NCBI RefSeq assembly: GCF_029873635.1
Contig: NC_080425.1
Span: 43,728,402-43,792,401, forward strand
From: Malania oleifera
Taxonomy: Eukaryota > Streptophyta > Magnoliopsida > Santalales > Ximeniaceae
Reading direction: 5' to 3'
DNA length: 64,000 nucleotides
Shown here: piece by piece, positions 58,552-64,000 of the stretch
How the letters are laid out: each line of letters starts with the position of its first letter
Numbering within the stretch: the first letter of the stretch is position 1
Made by a program: the position numbers and the translations under genes
Notes under the pieces: generated by a model
The model's database searches: none
What the model was told of the DNA's origin: nothing
What the model saw: the letters and a program-made list of their open reading frames with translations, nothing else

Positions 58552-60604
58552 TGTAACGACCTGCCTATTTTACCATAAAATTGTTTTTCCTCACATACAT
58601 AAATATCATTATTAATAATAACCCCGATATCGATATAGCAAAATCAACCCGAAGCCGTGGGTGAGGATGCACCTGTTATACACAGTGGACACCTAAGCAA
58701 CAGAAAACATAGATTACATTCACAACAAACAGTACCAGAGTTTTACTACAATCCATAACATTTCTGTAAAATATAAATATACAACCTCCAAAATACCAAA
58801 AGGGAAAAACTAGGATCATAATCCAAAAACCATTTGACACTAGCTCAGTAAGTCACCCTCCTTCTAGGGTAGTATGAACTGTCTTTACTGACACGGAGCT
58901 CGGTCTGTCTGTCTATCTAGATTCCTTGAAATGTTTTGTAATCTGGGGTGAGACGCCTCTCAGTAAGGGAAATAAACTAATATCAGTTGCGTGGCGGTAT
59001 AAGTATATTCGTACTATAATAGCTAAACAATACATAACACATGTCTGGATAAAAATTGGTGATATGATACTGGGTAAAACATACATAATCATGATCATGT
59101 TAAATCATACTGAATTTCAATTATAATAAAATCATCTACTATAACTGATAGTACTGAAATATTACCTAGGATGGATAGCTATCTGATGTCATGTATTATC
59201 CCCCATGACTGGGTTGTGCAGCCCAAATGCGGGACCTAATAACGGCTGGCCAACCACTGTCAAGTCAAATGTGTCTATAAGTACGATGGACCTGCCCCAC
59301 CCTAGTCTGGACTGCAAGGGGGGCAACCCTACATTGAAGCCACATTGACTATCCATCTCCCACACTCTCTAGTGGTGGCACTAATCTGAATTGAACTGAA
59401 TAGTTACGGTACCGAGTCGTGAATACTGATCTAAACTAAACCATCCAGGTTCTTATAACATATAGTATGTTTACATATACTGAATTATCATGAAACTAGA
59501 TTGATAGCATTTTTATGAATTCTAACATATCATACATAATCACAGCCTTACACCGAATAACATACATAACTACGGCCTTGTGTCGGCTATCAATCACAGC
59601 CTTGTGCCGAGCATATTATAACATACTGAATTGAAATTTGTACTATTTATCATAAAATTATGAAACCATAATTTCCTGTATTATTTATGGTTTTCCTAAA
59701 AAAACTATTGTAAACATGCTTTTACTGAAAATATGACATAAATAATATTCGTAAAATGATACTCATGCCACACAGTTTTAAATAGTATTAAAGTTGAATG
59801 CCTAAGCTGAATACATTTCTGATTAGATAATTCAAAATTGTTTTCTTGTTCAACGGCAGTATTCCAAAAGATTTTGATATAACATACATAATTACTATAA
59901 ATACATGCTGTTTTAAAATAATAAATTTTCATAAAAATAAAATGACTTAATTTATCTTCTTACCTGGCAACTAAAAAGCCTACAAATTTAACTAAATTTA
60001 CTCCTGTGGCATTTCCAGCTCAACACCCTGAAATCAACATTTCCCCAAATACAACTTCAGTATATTCCATCTACTACCTTTCCTTAGTCCAGAAATACCA
60101 AATACTTTATAAAATATTAAAATAACTAACTTACCCAGACTTTGGGATGATGCCCAAGTTGGCCTAACCAACAATCTGCTCCTACGGATATGAAGAAAAA
60201 CTTCTTAGGAGTAGCGTGGCAGCTTCAGATTGTCGGACCGACGTGAAATGAGGCCGGATTACTAGAGAGAAGGGGAGGGAGATGAAGTTAGAGAGAGAAG
60301 GAAAAAATTGCATGTAAATCCTTCACTGAAACTCGAATTTACGATATTTATAAAGCACAGATTCGTAGACGAGACTCGTCACCTTGTCGATGAGTCTATG
60401 AAGGGAGTTCGTCGACGAATACTTACTCCTCGTTGACGAGTTTCAGGCCTAAAAAACAGCCCTCTTGGTAATTTCTCGTCAATGAGACACATGTCCTCGT
60501 CGACGAGCACTCTGCACTTGTCGACGAGACCTTGCTAAAATCCCTTTTAAAAATTCCTTTATCTTTTCTTTTATTTAATTGATATAATTTACTGGGTCTC
60601 TACA
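58552..60604 (-). repeat. 3' LTR of the right-edge Gypsy element
   Basis: 2053 bp, TGTAGAGACCC to GCAGGTCGTTACA on the minus strand. It is followed on the internal side by a GGAGGGGAGAA purine tract (60605-60615). TCGTCGACGA-like palindromes lie at 60375-60530. The element interior continues to the right edge. Confidence 0.82.
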
Positions 60605-60615
60605 TTCTCCCCTCC

Positions 60616-63600
60616 TTATAAAAATTTTGTCCTCAAAATTTACTATTTGTATCAACAACATCCTTTAAAGAAAAATGGTCTACTTATTTTATTACTTACC
60701 CTCACTTATGGCGGAGGAATACTGTGGTTACATTCAAGGCCCTGGGAGATTACAAATACATAAACTAAAATTCTCCTAAAACCAAAATAATACCTACTAC
60801 CAAAATATTATTACATGTACTGATTAACCTAAAAAAGGGACATTACATACTTATTTGCATCTTTTCCTAATTACTGCTAAACCCTACTGAATAAATGCAG
60901 GTATTTCTATCATATCTGCTCCTCAAGCTCCCATGAAGCTTCCTCTACCACATGATTTTCACATAGAACTTTTACTAAAGGAATCTTCTTATTGCGCAAT
61001 TCCTGTTCTTTCCTGTCTAGAATCTGCACTCGTATCTCCTCATACATCAGAATATCCTTGAGCTTGATTTCACCAAAACTGATTTGTTAGCTTTACTGTG
61101 ATCCCAAGAGGGGGCGGGGGGTGAATTGGTATTTTTAAAATTTCATCCATAGGTTAATCTCCTAACACTAGTATATTCATAACCCTATGGCCAATCTAGT
61201 GCAAGGTAAAGTAAATGTATACCAGAAAGTAAGTAATGCAGTTTAATCCCCGCCTTGGTTAACAAGTACAAGGATTACCACAATAACTTGCTCACTTAAA
61301 CGGGTGGAGCGACACCTATATAAACTAGGTCAATTAGCATAGGGTTGACCTCAACCTTTATAACCAGGTCAATTAGCGGGGCTAACTTTAACCTACGTGC
61401 CTTAACAGGATGACGCACATAGCTTTCCTAAGCGGGTTTAAGCCAATCTGGGACTATTTCAAAGGGTTAGTCTCCCTCTTTAGGCCACGCCTAGAAATAA
61501 AACAGTATTTTCTCAATAAATATATTTGGTACAGTGATTGTGCTTTCGTGTAAAGCAGATATGTACCCAAATGCGCTCAGTCAAATACACCACAAGATGA
61601 TTTAATATGTAAGCTCAGTGTGGTCTAGTATTTCAACTCTCAGATATATATTTACTATCAGTGTAATGAGTGCGTGAGAGTATCAATTAAGAAATCTTTG
61701 TATCTCAAGATATTTAATCAATCGAGTTTATCCAAAGATATCAAGTCTTAAATATTTCAATCAGTAGGATGTCTCAAGCATGTAAATATCAAACAATGTA
61801 TATGCTTGGTTTGTAAAAGATATCCAATCTTTGTATTCAGCAAATGATATGTAGGTCAATGAATGTTACAACAAAGATTAATATCACAAACACAAATATC
61901 TTCTCACAAATATGTCAAATATAAATCACACAAGATATTTGAGTATGTTTTGAAAATGATTTTGCAACCTGAAAACAAATACAAGCTTCCTAAGATATTG
62001 CAACACAAATGCAACACTCAAAAGCTTAAGCATGTCTTCTTAGGATAGGCTTATGAACGAAGCTCCCTAAGAACACTTAGGTTTAGTTCTCAAGAAAATT
62101 GAATCAATCAAATACAAATGTGAGAGCAAACCTCTGAAGATAAACACTCAATTAACTTACAAAGGGTATGAGCAATAAAAGAAGGCAAGTATCAGTGGTT
62201 TTGGTATGAAAATGAGTATTATAGGTTTTTGAATTTTCAGAGAATTTTCCCTAATCAAATATTCTAATCTCTCTCTAATTTTCCCAAATGAAGGGGTATA
62301 TATAGACACCCTTTGAAATATATGGGGACATAGTTGGGATAGTTAGAAAAGTTAAATGACATTTTAGCAAGTTTAACCCTGTTTAAAATATTTTAACCAC
62401 GGTAAAAAATCAGGGCAACCTAAGAGGTCTGGTCGACTAGAAACCTTTTTGGTCGATCGAAGTTCATATGGTTCGGTTAACCAGGCATATTTGAACTTGG
62501 GACTTGGTTGACCGAAATGTACATACTCAAGGTGATTTTTCATTCTCTCGAGGTTCGGTCGACCAGGCTTTTTGAACTGGGCGATTTGATTGACCAAATA
62601 GTTGGGATTTCTTCTAAGGACCCTCGGTCGACCAGACAGTTGCAATGAAATTTGGGTTCGGTCGACCAGGCGGTCAAATTGTTGACCCTAGGAGGTTTCG
62701 GTCAACCGAGGGCTATTTGAACTATTCAGCTCGGTCGACTAGGACATGGTCAACCATTGACCTAGACCTGGGTTTGGTCAACTGGGGCAGAATGAACTGC
62801 CAAGGTCGGTCAACCGAAGTGCACAAAGTGTGCATTTCGGTTCTATTATGATTCACACAAACCCTATTCGAGTGCCTAACATTCATAGGTACAATGGTGA
62901 GTGTCTTAGAGTCATTTTTGGGTCCTTTTAAAGACACCAAAAAAATTCGGTGTCGGTCGACTGAAGCCCTAAGGTCTTTCTAAGGTCACTTTAGGCTATA
63001 CTTGGTTTGAGCTTACATAACATATCATGCATGTGATGTGTGTGCCTATTACAAACCAAAGACCCTAATTAACTATTACAGACCAATTTTGCAAATGAGA
63101 TATATATTACAACACTGAATATAAATTGGTCTTCAATCTTCATTTGCTCCATGTGCATGTGCATTATGATCTTGACAATTTAGGTTCCTGCACATAATCT
63201 CAAATACCCATTAGATATAATGAGTATTTGTCATAATCAAAACCGGGCGTGACCTATAAGGTCAACATGATTACATGGGAGGAGTATGGGATGTATTTCC
63301 TTAACATGAAAACATGGAATACGTTGTGTATTCTAGACAAAACCAGTGGTAAGGCTAGCCTGTAAGAAACTAACCCCACTCTCTTAAGGATCTCAAACGG
63401 GCCAATAAACCTAGGGTTAAGCTTACCCTTCCTTCCAAATCTCTTAACTCCTTATAATGGAGCTATTTTTAGAAATACGTGATCTTCCATATCAAATTCC
63501 AATTTTCTGCGGTGAGTATCAGCGTAACTCTTCTGCCGGCCCTAAGCTACACTGATCCTATATCTGATGAGTCAAACTTTATCATATGCCTGCTGCACTA

Positions 63601-64000
63601 GCTCTAGCCCCATAACTCACCACTTGCCACTCACCCATCTCATCCCAGTATAATGGGGAATGGCACCTTTTTCCATACAACGCTTCATAAGGTGCCATCT
63701 TGATGTTGGTCTGGTAGCTATTATTGTACGCAAACTCCACCAATGGCATATATTGGGTCCAACTACCCCCAAACTCTAGCATGCAAGCCTGTAGCATAAC
63801 TTCAAGAATCTGGATCATCCTCTTAGTCTGCCTATGTGTCAGAGGATGAAAGGTCGTGTTGAAAGATAACTGAGACCCCAGAGCCTCCTACGAGCTCCTC
63901 CAAAACCATGACGTGAAACGTGGGTCTCGATTTGATACTATAGACACTTGCACACCATTACAATGGACTATATCCTAAACATAAATCTCTACCAGTCTGT
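60616..64000 (-). pseudogene. Gypsy pol C-terminal region, interrupted by a nested LTR
   Basis: On the minus strand the right part (64000-63240) holds the integrase core end (EFGGSWTQYMPLVEFAYNN, PYEALYGKRC near 63810-63660). The C terminus follows (KLEFDMEDHVFLK, FIGPFEILKRVG near 63500-63390, and IHNVFHVFMLRKY near 63320). The left part, below 61079, holds the last stretch (MYEEIRVQILDRK, VKVLCENHVVEEASWE) down to about 60880. The 2.16 kb LTR at 61080-63239 sits between them. Two adjacent stops near 60910 and others near 63460 and 63560 disable it. The motifs are those of chromovirus-type Gypsy elements. Confidence 0.85.
61080..63239 (-). mobile_element. Solo Sirevirus-type LTR inside Gypsy pol
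   Basis: On the minus strand it begins TGATTATGACAAATAC and ends CTAACAAATCA, giving TGATT...AATCA ends. Near its end it has TTCACCCCCCGCCCCC, as in Sirevirus LTRs. Flanks AAAAC (61075-61079) and AAACC (63240-63244) are a target duplication with one change. A dense array of GGTCGACC-type words covers 62427-62960. No internal domain is present. Confidence 0.72.

Noticed and set aside
62373-62940. Opposed ORFs in the GGTCGACC-rich part of the right LTR
   Set aside because: They follow from the lack of stop codons in the palindromic GTCGAC array, show no domain and lie in a non-coding LTR.

Overview
The window is nuclear DNA of a flowering plant, almost certainly a eudicot with a repeat-rich genome. 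It holds spliced genes with canonical GT-AG introns and many nested Copia, Gypsy, CACTA, LINE and SINE remnants. There is no bacterial or organellar gene structure. The species cannot be fixed from the sequence alone.

Only two host genes are supported. The last two exons of a TruA-type tRNA pseudouridine synthase lie on the + strand (1252-1538). A complete seven-exon gene for a plant bromodomain protein of about 590 residues lies on the - strand (24186 down to 9433); every exon phase joins cleanly. The genes converge, and a 5.7 kb degenerate Copia element (2393-8107) sits between them. The 14.8 kb span of the bromodomain gene is due mainly to a 7.3 kb third intron holding an L1-type LINE fragment, an RTE-type LINE and other repeats, plus a SINE in the last intron.

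From 24430 to the right edge I find no intact host gene. An old inverted-repeat element (24430-32802) starts 244 bp upstream of the bromodomain ATG. It carries unexplained ORF fragments and was later split by a gag-only LTR element with a perfect GAACC target duplication (25785-32514). Next come a Gypsy integrase fragment (34531-35391), the 3' half of a minus-strand Sirevirus (35797-44709) split by an internally deleted Gypsy element (38246-43565), and the pol and env-like part of a plus-strand Sirevirus meeting it in opposite orientation near 44885. A gag-only Gypsy remnant (48466-53792) follows, itself holding a Sirevirus LTR. Then comes a CACTA transposon whose transposase-associated domain is split by a solo Gypsy LTR with an ATTTC duplication (55287-57536). 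The right edge is a minus-strand Gypsy element (58552 to beyond 64000) with a solo Sirevirus-type LTR inside its pol gene.

The retroelement coding regions recognised all carry stops, frameshifts or deletions. The observations most worth following are the inverted-repeat element beside the bromodomain promoter, a block difference between the two LTRs of the gag-only element, the palindrome TCGTCGACGA shared by Sirevirus and Gypsy LTRs, and the precise CACTA/solo-LTR nest.
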